From Sulfuricystis sp964478415 (GTDB taxonomy: Bacteria; Pseudomonadota; Gammaproteobacteria; Burkholderiales; Rhodocyclaceae), in assembly GCA_964478415.1 (NCBI GenBank), contig CAYZII010000004.1:1-64000 (forward strand): a stretch of DNA of 64,000 nt, written 5' to 3'. Shown here one piece after another: positions 52,441 through 60,281 of this stretch. A model generated the notes under the pieces. The model was not told where the DNA came from and did not search any database. It saw nothing but the letters and a program-made list of their open reading frames with translations. Numbering within the stretch: position 1 is the stretch's first letter; every line of letters starts with the position of its first letter. The translations under genes and the position numbers were made by a program.

Positions 52441-53033
52441 GACAGATACATCAGAGTCAGCAAAACGGCCGTGAGGATGGCAAGAAAGGCCAAGTCGACG
52501 AAGCGGAAACCAGGCATCGTCAATGTCAGCCGGGAAACCGGCAAAGATCCTTCGGCACAGGAAGGTGACAACCATTCCCGCCAGGAAATGGGCTGTCGTC
52601 TCTCCACCGTCTCCAACACGAGCATCAGCCTGATGACGGTTTTCTCACGCCAGGCAAACGGCTTCATCAGCCAATGCAACGCAGTGAGCAAGCCTGAGGT
52701 TCCCAGGTGCCGATGCAGCAGCGCAAGGCTTGCCAGCATCGCCAGCAAGCGGCCGATCTGCTCCATGCCCTGTCGCAAGCCTTCGTGGGTCATGCCGAGC
52801 ATGCCGGCGAGCCCCGGCAGATATTCGCCCGGAGTGGTGAAGAAGTAGAGCAAAGCCAGGGACAGCAGCAGCCAGCGGGATCGCCGGAATAACGCAAGAC
52901 TGCGCTCGGTTGCAAGCCACATCGAGACGACGACAAAAAACGCGGCAATGCTCAGCAGCCAGAACAACGTCAGCCACTGCAGGCCTAACGCGAAAGCCAG
53001 CCAGGCAAGCAGCAGTGAGGCGGGATGAAACAT
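52437..53033 (-). CDS. Inner membrane protein, possibly CbiQ/EcfT-like
   Basis: Hydrophobic protein of 198 residues with about four to five helices, the last at the C-terminus (AFLAILTAVLLTLMYLS). The GMEQIGRLLAMLASLALL and TALHWLMKPF segments resemble the coupling region of CbiQ/EcfT proteins, the transmembrane parts of ECF vitamin transporters, but no ATPase or substrate-binding subunit is adjacent. I therefore treat the family link as tentative. It lies between fimV and truA on the same strand, 33 bases from fimV. Confidence 0.6.
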   Translation of the reverse strand: MFHPASLLLAWLAFALGLQWLTLFWLLSIAAFFVVVSMWLATERSLALFRRSRWLLLSLALLYFFTTPGEYLPGLAGMLGMTHEGLRQGMEQIGRLLAMLASLALLHRHLGTSGLLTALHWLMKPFAWREKTVIRLMLVLETVERRQPISWREWLSPSCAEGSLPVSRLTLTMPGFRFVDLAFLAILTAVLLTLMYLS

Positions 53034-53066
53034 CGCGTATCGCCGCCGCTGCCGTGGCGCCGGAAA

Positions 53067-55469
53067 TCAGGAAGTGGCAAGCTGCTCCAGCTTGGCCTTC
53101 GCTTTTGCCTGCTGGGAAGCCGAACCCTCGTTGAGGACTTCATTGAGCAGCTCGCGCGCGCCATCGAGATCGCCCATCTCCTCATAGGCCTCGGCCAGTT
53201 CGAGTTTCGTGGCCGCCTCGGNNNNNNNNNNNNNNNNNNNNNNNNNNNNNNNNNNNNNNNNNNNNNNNNNNNNNNNNNNNNNNNNNNNNNNNNNNNNNNN
53301 NNNNNNNNNNNNNNNNNNNNNGATTTCAGGTTCACCAGCCTGCGGCTGAGCCGTCCCCGCCAGGGATGGCCCGGTAACGGCGATCCGCTCTTCGACGGGT
53401 GATCCCAGATCTAGATCGAGACCCAGAGAAGGTACTTCCAAGGCACCTGCTGCTCCCTTGTCCAGCGCAACGTTGGGTTCTCCTGCTGCAATCCGTTCCT
53501 GCACGGGTTCCGGAGCAATGGATGCGACCGCAGGCGCCGGCTCGGCCTTCTCCGCTGGCATAGATGGCTTCAGCACTTCGGCCGCTACGGCACCCGTAGC
53601 GAATATGCCGGCGGACAAGCCCAGCGCATGCGCCAACTTCACGACTCGTTCCCAATCCTCTCCACGACCACCGACGAGCGAATGAAGTTTGCCGGCAATG
53701 GTTTCGAACTGGGCGATGTTCTCCTGCTTGGCATACAGCTCGAGAAGCTTCATATGGATTGCCGGACGGGTGGGATCTTTCGCCAAACCCGCCTGCAACA
53801 CTTCCTCGGCCTGACGGTCACGACCATAGGCCATCAACACTTCGGCTTCGGCAACCGGATCGACAATCTCCTCACTCGTCAGTAGCCCCCCCTCACTGAA
53901 TTCGCCCTGGATCGAGATTTCGCCACCTTCCAGACTCGTGGCGGCTTCGCTGGGCATCAACTGTGGTTCGGCGTGCGCCGGAACGGCAGCTGTGGCTGCC
54001 GACATCGGCTCGGCCTTGCCTGCGGCAGCCTTCTTCTTGCGGCGCCAAGACGAGTAACCCAAGTAAGCAAGCAACAGCGCTACCAGACCGCCGCCGCCAT
54101 AGACAAGCGCAGGATTCTCATCGACGAAGCTCGGCTCGCCCTCCTCTAGCGGAGCGGAAACGGGTTTCTTCGCAGCAGTGGAGGGCGTGGTGGGTTTGAC
54201 CAGCTGAGGGGCCGTCTGGCTCGGTACAGCAGATGCCGGTTCAGGCTGGCCGGCTGGCGCTGACGCTGGTGGCTCGGTCACGGACGGCTTGGCCACCTCG
54301 GCTTGAGGCGCAGCAGGCGGGACCTTAGCGGCTTCAGACGGTTTGGCGTCCGATGCGTCTCGCGATGCTTCAGCCTGCTGCTGGAGCGCAGCGCCCGCCT
54401 GACTCTTCATCTCGACGAGCTTCTTCAGATTCTCGATGTTCTTTTCTAGCTGGGCGATACGTTCCGAGGCTTCCCGCAATGCCTTGTCGCGCGCGATCAG
54501 TTCCTCTTCGAGATTGCTCGCGGCGACGGACGGTTTGTCTTTCGCCGTTTCGCTGCGCGAAACTTCCAGCTTATCCTGCGGCTGGGGCGGTGGAGTTTTG
54601 TCCTCGACCTGGGGCTTGATCGTGCCGCTCACCTGTTGCTGAGGTACAGGGGCTGGCGTGGGTGCCGGAGCGGCTGCGACTGCCGATGCAAGACGACGCC
54701 GATAGGCAGCAAACTCGCTGGCCTGGCTGATCACGAGTTTGCGCGCGGCAACCGGGTCGACCTGGGCGACATCTTCGGGCTGCGGAAGACGCAGTATCTT
54801 GCCTGCCCGCAAGCGGTTCATGTTGTTGCCCGAAAAAGCGTCCGGATTGTGCTCGAACAGGGCGACCAGCATCTGGTCAAGCGAAACCGTTTCAGGGCGC
54901 GTTTCCCGGGCGATCTTGATGAGCGTATCACCCGGCTTTACCGCATACTCTCCTGACGATGGGATTTTCGTTTTGGTTTTAGTTTCGGCTCCGGTTTCGG
55001 CAGCGTCTGACGGACGGACGCGCGCAGGCGACACCACCGACGCAGGCTTGGCCACTTGCAGCATTTCGGGGGGATCGAGCAGGAAAGTGTATTCCCGGAT
55101 CACCCGCCCAGAGCCCCAGCTCAGTTCGACGAGGAAATGCAGGAAAGGCTCCGTGACGGGGCGCTGCGTGGTCAGCTTGAGGATCGGCTGGCCGGTCGCC
55201 GACTTCTCGATCCTGATCTGCAAATCCGACAACACCGGCAGGTATTCGATCCCCGCCTCCTTGAAGGCCTCCGGTGAAGCGAGCCTGGCAGACATCGAGA
55301 TCAGTTCGGCGGGCGTGGCACTCAAGACCACTTCCGCATTCAACTGCTGGCCAATTCCGGAATAGACACTCAATGCGCCCAATCCGGCCGCCTGGGTTCC
55401 GCAGGCACCGGCCACCAGCATGGCCATTAGAGTGGCTTTGAAGATCGATGCGTCGGGTGATTTTTTCAC
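53067..55469 (-). CDS. fimV: FimV-like peptidoglycan-binding protein (interrupted by an assembly gap)
   Basis: Large inner-membrane/periplasmic protein, about 800 residues as assembled, related to FimV, which supports type IV pilus assembly and polar localisation. The order is: a signal-like N-terminus, a domain with the GLGALSVYSGIGQQLNAEVVL start, a LysM motif near residues 173-225 (YAVKPGDTLIKIARE), a coiled-coil region, one transmembrane segment (YGGGGLVALLLAYLG), then an acidic cytoplasmic part. A C-terminal FimV domain (KLELAEAYEEMGD) completes it. The start is a GTG. The 100-base N run lies near the C-terminus, so true length and frame are unproved. Confidence 0.85.
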   Translation of the reverse strand: MKKSPDASIFKATLMAMLVAGACGTQAAGLGALSVYSGIGQQLNAEVVLSATPAELISMSARLASPEAFKEAGIEYLPVLSDLQIRIEKSATGQPILKLTTQRPVTEPFLHFLVELSWGSGRVIREYTFLLDPPEMLQVAKPASVVSPARVRPSDAAETGAETKTKTKIPSSGEYAVKPGDTLIKIARETRPETVSLDQMLVALFEHNPDAFSGNNMNRLRAGKILRLPQPEDVAQVDPVAARKLVISQASEFAAYRRRLASAVAAAPAPTPAPVPQQQVSGTIKPQVEDKTPPPQPQDKLEVSRSETAKDKPSVAASNLEEELIARDKALREASERIAQLEKNIENLKKLVEMKSQAGAALQQQAEASRDASDAKPSEAAKVPPAAPQAEVAKPSVTEPPASAPAGQPEPASAVPSQTAPQLVKPTTPSTAAKKPVSAPLEEGEPSFVDENPALVYGGGGLVALLLAYLGYSSWRRKKKAAAGKAEPMSAATAAVPAHAEPQLMPSEAATSLEGGEISIQGEFSEGGLLTSEEIVDPVAEAEVLMAYGRDRQAEEVLQAGLAKDPTRPAIHMKLLELYAKQENIAQFETIAGKLHSLVGGRGEDWERVVKLAHALGLSAGIFATGAVAAEVLKPSMPAEKAEPAPAVASIAPEPVQERIAAGEPNVALDKGAAGALEVPSLGLDLDLGSPVEERIAVTGPSLAGTAQPQAGEPEIXXXXXXXXXXXXXXXXXXXXXXXXXXXXXXXXXXEAATKLELAEAYEEMGDLDGARELLNEVLNEGSASQQAKAKAKLEQLATS
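53222..53321. other. Assembly gap (100 N)
   Basis: Exactly 100 unknown bases inside fimV, the usual placeholder for a scaffold join of unknown length. The frame is open on both sides, but this is not proof that the gap size is right. Confidence 0.98.
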
Positions 55470-55504
55470 GATTTACCCCGCCAGGGATTTATTGCACGCC
55501 ATTC

Positions 55505-55533
55505 AAAATAACATCATGCACTTATTGGCGCAA
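55505..55533 (-). promoter_or_regulatory. Candidate sigma-70 promoter of fimV
   Basis: On the minus strand TTGCGC (55533-55528) and TATTTT (55510-55505) are exactly 17 bases apart, about 35 bases ahead of the GTG start. The surrounding 55470-55565 gap is AT-rich compared with the genome. Confidence 0.45.
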
Positions 55534-55565
55534 GCTCGACTCGAACTTTAATATGCCGAATACGA

Positions 55566-56687
55566 TTAATTGAGCAAAATTCGCAACATCCTCCGCAATG
55601 GCTCGGCGGCCCCCCACAGCAGTTGGTCACCACAGGTGAAGGCCCCCAGGTATTCTGGCCCCATCGCCAGTTTGTGCAAGCGCCCGACCGGCACCGTCAG
55701 AGTGCCGGTCACCGCCGCCGGTGTGAGTTCGCGTTCGGTGATCTCGCGCTCGTTGGGCACGACCTTGACCCAGTCATTACCCTTGGCAATGATGTCGCAG
55801 ATTTCATCGAGCGGCACATCTTTCTTCAGTTTGATCGTCAATCCTTGCGAGTGGCAGCGCATCGCACCGACACGGACGCAGATGCCATCGATCGGAATGC
55901 TGCCGGGGCTGCGGAAAGGCGGCTTGCCGAGAATCTTGTTGCATTCGGCCCCCCCCTTCCACTCCTCCTTGGACTGGCCATGTTCGACCGGGACGTCGAT
56001 CCAAGGAATCACGCTACCGGCAAGAGGCACGCCACGGAAGTTCTTGGTCGGGAAAGCAGGCGAACGCATCGTCTCAGCCACTTTGCGGTCGATGTCGAGG
56101 ATGGCCGACGCGGGATCGGCAAGCTCGGCTTTCACTGCATCGTGCAGCAGACCCATCTGCATCAGCAGTTCGCGCATGTTCTGCGCGCCGGCACCGGAAG
56201 CCGCCTGATAGGTCATCGCCGAGACCCATTCGACGAGGTCATGGTGGAACAGGCCGCCGAGACCCATCAGCATCAGCGAGACCGTGCAGTTGCCGCCGAT
56301 GTAATTTTTGATGCCCATTGCAAGTCCCGCCTTGATCACCTCGAGATTGACCGGATCGAGAATGATGATCGCATCATCCATCATGCGCAGCGTCGAGGCG
56401 GCGTCGATCCAGAAGCCTTCCCAGCCAGAAGCGCGCAGCGGAGCAAATACCTCTTTCGTGTAATCGCCCCCCTGACAGCTGATGATCACGTCCATCTGGC
56501 GTAACGCGGCGATGTCGCGCGCATCCTTGAGCGGCACACCACCGGCTTCCCGCGGCCCCTGGCCACCGACGTTCGAGGTGGTGAAGAAGACCGGCTCGAT
56601 CAGTGAGAAATCGTTCTCCTCGCGCATGCGCTGCATCAGCACCGAGCCGACCATGCCGCGCCAACCCACCAGACCCACTTTTTTCAT
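55566..56687 (-). CDS. asd: Aspartate-semialdehyde dehydrogenase
   Basis: NADPH-dependent enzyme of 373 residues that makes aspartate semialdehyde, the branch point for lysine, cell wall diaminopimelate, threonine and methionine. The nucleotide-binding start is KKVGLVGWRGMVGSVL. The catalytic cysteine is in GGNCTVSLM near residue 133. The ATG giving MKKVGLVGWRG is preferred to one seven residues upstream. The leuB-asd-fimV-truA order is shared by many proteobacteria. Confidence 0.96.
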   Translation of the reverse strand: MKKVGLVGWRGMVGSVLMQRMREENDFSLIEPVFFTTSNVGGQGPREAGGVPLKDARDIAALRQMDVIISCQGGDYTKEVFAPLRASGWEGFWIDAASTLRMMDDAIIILDPVNLEVIKAGLAMGIKNYIGGNCTVSLMLMGLGGLFHHDLVEWVSAMTYQAASGAGAQNMRELLMQMGLLHDAVKAELADPASAILDIDRKVAETMRSPAFPTKNFRGVPLAGSVIPWIDVPVEHGQSKEEWKGGAECNKILGKPPFRSPGSIPIDGICVRVGAMRCHSQGLTIKLKKDVPLDEICDIIAKGNDWVKVVPNEREITERELTPAAVTGTLTVPVGRLHKLAMGPEYLGAFTCGDQLLWGAAEPLRRMLRILLN

Positions 56688-56704
56688 GATTCGCGTTCCT
56701 TTCT

Positions 56705-57769
56705 TCAAAGAGCGGCGAGCACCGCGTCGCCCATTTCCCTGGTGCCGACCTTCTTCATACCGGACTCATAAATGTCCGCCGTGCGAAAGCCTTGCGCCAG
56801 CACCTTCTTCACGGCATTCTCGATGCGGCTCGCCGCCACTTGGTCGTCGAAGGTATAACGCAGCATCATTGCTGCCGAAAGAATCGTGGCCAGCGGATTG
56901 GCCACCCCTTTGCCGGCGATGTCGGGTGCCGAACCATGACAAGGCTCGTAGAGCCCCTTGTTGTTGGCATCCAGCGAAGCGGAAGGCAGCATGCCGATCG
57001 AACCGGTGAGCATGGAGGCCTCGTCGGAAAGAATGTCGCCGAACATGTTGCCGGTGACCATCACGTCGAATTGCTTCGGATTCCTCACCAGCTGCATCGC
57101 GGCATTGTCGACGAGCATGTGCGTCAGTTCGACATCCGGGTAATCCCTAGCCGTCTCGCTCACGACATCCCGCCACAGCTGGGTGCATTCGAGCACGTTC
57201 ATCTTATCGACCGAGCAGACGCGCCGGCTGCGCTTGCGTGCTGCCTCGAAAGCCACTCGCGCGATGCGGCGGATTTCACTCTCACTGTAGATCATCGTAT
57301 TGAAACCGACACGCTGCTTGATTCCCTCGACCTCGCGCATCTCGATGCCGCGCGGCTGGCCGAAATAGATGTCGCCGGTCAGTTCGCGCACGATCAGGAT
57401 GTCGAGACCGGAGACGATCTCCGGCTTGAGCGTCGAGGCATTGGCCAGCTCGGGATAGAGCACTGCCGGACGCAGATTGGCAAACAACCCGAGCTCCTTG
57501 CGAATGCCCAGCAGACCCCGTTCCGGGCGCTGTTCGCGCGGGAGGCCATCCCATTTCGGCCCGCCGACGGCACCGAGCAGGACGGCATCGGCTTCGCGCG
57601 CGAGCCTGCGGGTCGCCTCGGGATAAGGATCGCCTGTTGCATCGACCGCACAACCGCCCAGGAGGCCTTCCTCGATCTCGAAAGGCAGCGCGAGCGCCCT
57701 GAGAATGCGCACGGCCTCGCGGGTGATTTCCGGCCCGATGCCATCACCGGGCAATACCAGAATTTTCAT
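56705..57769 (-). CDS. leuB: 3-isopropylmalate dehydrogenase
   Basis: NAD-dependent dehydrogenase of 354 residues in leucine synthesis. The substrate and metal motifs are seen as MKILVLPGDGIGPEIT, SVDKMNVLECTQLWRDV and the MFGDILSDEASMLTGSIGMLPSASL signature. It is upstream of asd (17-base gap) on the same strand. No leuC or leuD is in the window; upstream comes the entericidin gene. Confidence 0.97.
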   Translation of the reverse strand: MKILVLPGDGIGPEITREAVRILRALALPFEIEEGLLGGCAVDATGDPYPEATRRLAREADAVLLGAVGGPKWDGLPREQRPERGLLGIRKELGLFANLRPAVLYPELANASTLKPEIVSGLDILIVRELTGDIYFGQPRGIEMREVEGIKQRVGFNTMIYSESEIRRIARVAFEAARKRSRRVCSVDKMNVLECTQLWRDVVSETARDYPDVELTHMLVDNAAMQLVRNPKQFDVMVTGNMFGDILSDEASMLTGSIGMLPSASLDANNKGLYEPCHGSAPDIAGKGVANPLATILSAAMMLRYTFDDQVAASRIENAVKKVLAQGFRTADIYESGMKKVGTREMGDAVLAAL

Positions 57770-57793
57770 TGAGATTCCTATTGAAATAAAGGA

Positions 57794-57913
57794 TTACTTG
57801 ACCGCCTTCTGAATCGCTTCGCCGCCTTTCTCGATATCCTTGCCGATGCCCTGAATAGTGTTGCAGCCGGCAACAAGGGCAACGATAGCCAACCAACCAA
57901 GCCATTGCTTCAT
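57794..57913 (-). CDS. Entericidin A/B family lipoprotein
   Basis: Tiny lipoprotein of 39 residues. Hydrophobic signal helix (residues 3-16), lipobox VAGC, then the NTIQGIGKDIEKGGEAIQKAV helix. The segment matches the entericidin pair, where one member is a bacteriolytic toxin and the other an antidote. Only one copy is present here. The longer in-frame upstream codons are not used because the family starts at MKQWLGW. Confidence 0.88.
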   Translation of the reverse strand: MKQWLGWLAIVALVAGCNTIQGIGKDIEKGGEAIQKAVK

Positions 57914-57998
57914 GATCGACTCCCAAAAGAAAAAATTATCGCACAGCGATGGGTCCGGCTCCCAGCCTGCAAACCGCGCGCCACGGTGCGAAGCTCCC

Positions 57999-58778
57999 TC
58001 AGTGCGCACCAGGACGGTAATGGCTCAGGGCCTCCGGCAACCAACGTTCGATTTCCCGGATGCGCGTCTCGTCGGCCGGGTGTGTGGAAAGCCATTCCGG
58101 TGGTTGCGAACGGTCTTTCGCCTGCGCTGCCATGCGTTTCCACAATGCCAGCGCTGCGCGGGGATCATAGCCGGCCTTGGCCATGTAGACCAGGCCCATA
58201 CGATCCGCCTCCGCTTCCTGCAGACGCGCATAAGGCAGCAGGAAACCGACCGCGGCACCGGCACCGAGCAATCCGGCATAGCGGTCGCGACGCCGCGCAT
58301 CACTCGTCGCCATCACCGTCGCCGCGGTCAAACCCGCGACGACCATTTCCTGACTGAGACGTTCGCCACCATGACGGGCGATCGCATGCGCGACTTCATG
58401 CGCAATCACTGCCGCGAGTCCGGCATCGTCTTGGGCGACCGGCAGTAGTCCGGTATAGATGGCCACTTTGCCGCCAGGCAGACAGAACGCATTGACGATC
58501 TTGTCGTTCTCGATCACCTTGAATTCCCACTGGTAATCGCTACGCCCGGTGGCGGCGGCAATGCGCCGGCCGATTTTCTCGACACGCGCATTGACGAGAG
58601 GATCGCTGCTAAGCTTCTCTTTTTCGAGGATTTCCCGGAAGCCCAGCAACCCCATGCGGATTTCCTGCTGTTCCGAAATCATCAGCAGTTGCGAGCGTCC
58701 GGTGACCGGCACCGTGCTGCACCCGGTGAGCAGCAAAGCCACCCCAACCGCGGTAAGGACTTGCATCTTCATTTTCAT
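57999..58778 (-). CDS. M48 family metalloprotease lipoprotein
   Basis: Membrane-anchored zinc protease of 259 residues, similar to LoiP and YcaL. It has a lipoprotein signal with LLTGC (residues about 16-20) and the zinc motif HEVAHAIARH near residue 128. The third ligand region is EAEADRMG. M48 proteins of this kind act in envelope quality control. The start is MKMKMQVLTAVG, preferred over a longer frame. It is 85 bases from the entericidin start. Confidence 0.92.
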   Translation of the reverse strand: MKMKMQVLTAVGVALLLTGCSTVPVTGRSQLLMISEQQEIRMGLLGFREILEKEKLSSDPLVNARVEKIGRRIAAATGRSDYQWEFKVIENDKIVNAFCLPGGKVAIYTGLLPVAQDDAGLAAVIAHEVAHAIARHGGERLSQEMVVAGLTAATVMATSDARRRDRYAGLLGAGAAVGFLLPYARLQEAEADRMGLVYMAKAGYDPRAALALWKRMAAQAKDRSQPPEWLSTHPADETRIREIERWLPEALSHYRPGAH

Positions 58779-58785
58779 GCCTTCC

Positions 58786-59970
58786 TCAACGCGTTGCCAG
58801 CGATTGCGCTGACACACCCCGCCAGATCAACAGCCAGCCACAGGCGGCACACAGCGCCGCCAGCGTGTAGGTCATGCCGGCGCCCAGGGGCTCCCAGGAC
58901 TGACCGCTGATCAACCCACCCACCATGCCGCCGGCACCGAACGAAATACTGCCATAAACGCCTTGGGCACGCGCCTGTTGCGCGGGTTCGAACCAGTGGA
59001 TCAGCGCGGCCATCGCCGCGGCATGATAGGCACCGAAGGTGGCGCCGTGGAGCAGTTGGGCAATAGAGAGCAACCAGGCAAAATCCGCCGCCCAGCCGAT
59101 CAACAGGAAACGCAGCACGGCCAGGGCAAAACTGGCCAACAGGATGCTGCGCAAGGACACGTGGCGCATCAGGCGCGGCATGGTCATGAAGACGACGATT
59201 TCGGCCACCACGCCGAGCGACCAGAGCGAGCCGACCGCCAGCTTGTCGTAACCATGGGCGACGAGATGGATCGAGTAGAAGACATACAGCGGCCCGTGGG
59301 CGACCGACATGAAGAAACAGGCGGCGAGCAGCGACAGGACTGCCGGCCGGCGCAGCTGTTTGCCGATCGGAGGTGCCGTCTCGCCAGCGCCGAGTTTCGT
59401 CTCTTCGAGCAGCAGGGCGCTGGCCAGCACACAGGCGAGGATCGTCAGGCAGGCCCACAGCACCGTGCTGATCGGCAGATGGTCGAGCAACGCACCCAGG
59501 CCGAGCACACTGACGATGAAACCGATCGACCCCCAGGAGCGGATGCGGCCATAACGTTCGGCTCGTCCCGCAAGGCGGTCGAGGGTCATCGCTTCGGCGA
59601 GCGGCAAAGCCGCACTCCAGAAGAACCAGACCAATGTCATCGCGAGGAACAACACCAGCAGATCGCGTGACAGGAAAAAGCCCAGGAAGCCTACCAGCGC
59701 CCCAAATGCGGCCAACTTGACCACCGCGGCGCGCATGCCGAGGCGATCGGCCAGCCAGCCCCACAGATTCGGTGCCAGCAGACGCATCACCTGCGGTACC
59801 GACATCAGCACCCCGATCGCCCACGCCGACAGGCCGACATCCTGCAGATAGAGCGAGAAATAGGGCGCAAACGCGCCGACGAACGCGAAGTAATAAAAAT
59901 ACCAAGCCGCCAGACGCCGCAGTTGTCGGCTGTCGGCATCCTGCGGCGGGGCCGCACTAGGGGAGCTCAA
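58786..59970 (-). CDS. MFS transporter, HcaT-like
   Basis: Major facilitator of 394 residues with 12 predicted helices. The start RRLAAWYFYYFAFVGAFAPYFSLYLQ resembles the MFS_1-like group that includes HcaT (phenylpropionate) and nucleoside or sugar symporters. Motif A is NLWGWLADRLGMR. The central cytoplasmic loop carries a copy of the dispersed repeat, read as TKLGAGETAPPIG. The substrate is unknown. It overlaps the YdcH-like gene by four bases. Confidence 0.85.
   Translation of the reverse strand: MSSPSAAPPQDADSRQLRRLAAWYFYYFAFVGAFAPYFSLYLQDVGLSAWAIGVLMSVPQVMRLLAPNLWGWLADRLGMRAAVVKLAAFGALVGFLGFFLSRDLLVLFLAMTLVWFFWSAALPLAEAMTLDRLAGRAERYGRIRSWGSIGFIVSVLGLGALLDHLPISTVLWACLTILACVLASALLLEETKLGAGETAPPIGKQLRRPAVLSLLAACFFMSVAHGPLYVFYSIHLVAHGYDKLAVGSLWSLGVVAEIVVFMTMPRLMRHVSLRSILLASFALAVLRFLLIGWAADFAWLLSIAQLLHGATFGAYHAAAMAALIHWFEPAQQARAQGVYGSISFGAGGMVGGLISGQSWEPLGAGMTYTLAALCAACGWLLIWRGVSAQSLATR
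59372..59399 (+). repeat. Dispersed repeat, copy 11 (inside the MFS gene)
   Basis: A perfect match to the consensus including both flanks. It lies in the loop between helices 6 and 7 and encodes TKLGAGETAP. Confidence 0.85.
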
Positions 59971-60230
59971 GCGCAGTGTTTCTGGCCGATGCGGTAAGCC
60001 ATCAGCAACTGATAAATTTCGTCCTTGAGCTTCAGGCGCGCTTTTTTCATGTCTTCAAAGGTGAAATCGGCAACCGGCATGTCGTGCTCCTCGAGATCCT
60101 CGACCTTGCCCGTCAACCGGTTGTAACGCGCAAACAGGGCCGCGAAGAACCCGCTCTCGGCCTTCAGCGTGTCGATCGCGTCGCGCAGCTCGGGAAACTC
60201 GGTGTAGAGATCGTGATGTTCGACGTGCAT
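59967..60230 (-). CDS. DUF465 / YdcH family protein
   Basis: Protein of 87 residues rich in charged residues and largely helical, probably a coiled coil. It has the family pattern FAALFARYNRLTGKVEDLEEH and ends LKDEIYQLLMAYR. YdcH-like proteins are widespread and of unknown role. Its stop overlaps the MFS gene start. Confidence 0.85.
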   Translation of the reverse strand: MHVEHHDLYTEFPELRDAIDTLKAESGFFAALFARYNRLTGKVEDLEEHDMPVADFTFEDMKKARLKLKDEIYQLLMAYRIGQKHCA

Positions 60231-60281
60231 GGCAGTTACTTCCCCTTCATTTTGGTTATCGGTGCGATTCTAGCAGCGCCT

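Noticed and set aside
53970..53995. Repeat-like string TTCGGCGTGCGCCGGAACGG in fimV
   Set aside because: It shares the ends with the dispersed repeat but the middle does not align without gaps, so I did not count it as a copy.
55688..55712. Perfect 9-bp inverted repeat (GACCGGCAC and GTGCCGGTC) in asd
   Set aside because: It is inside a conserved coding segment (GTLTVPVGR) and explained by codon choice; it is not a terminator position.
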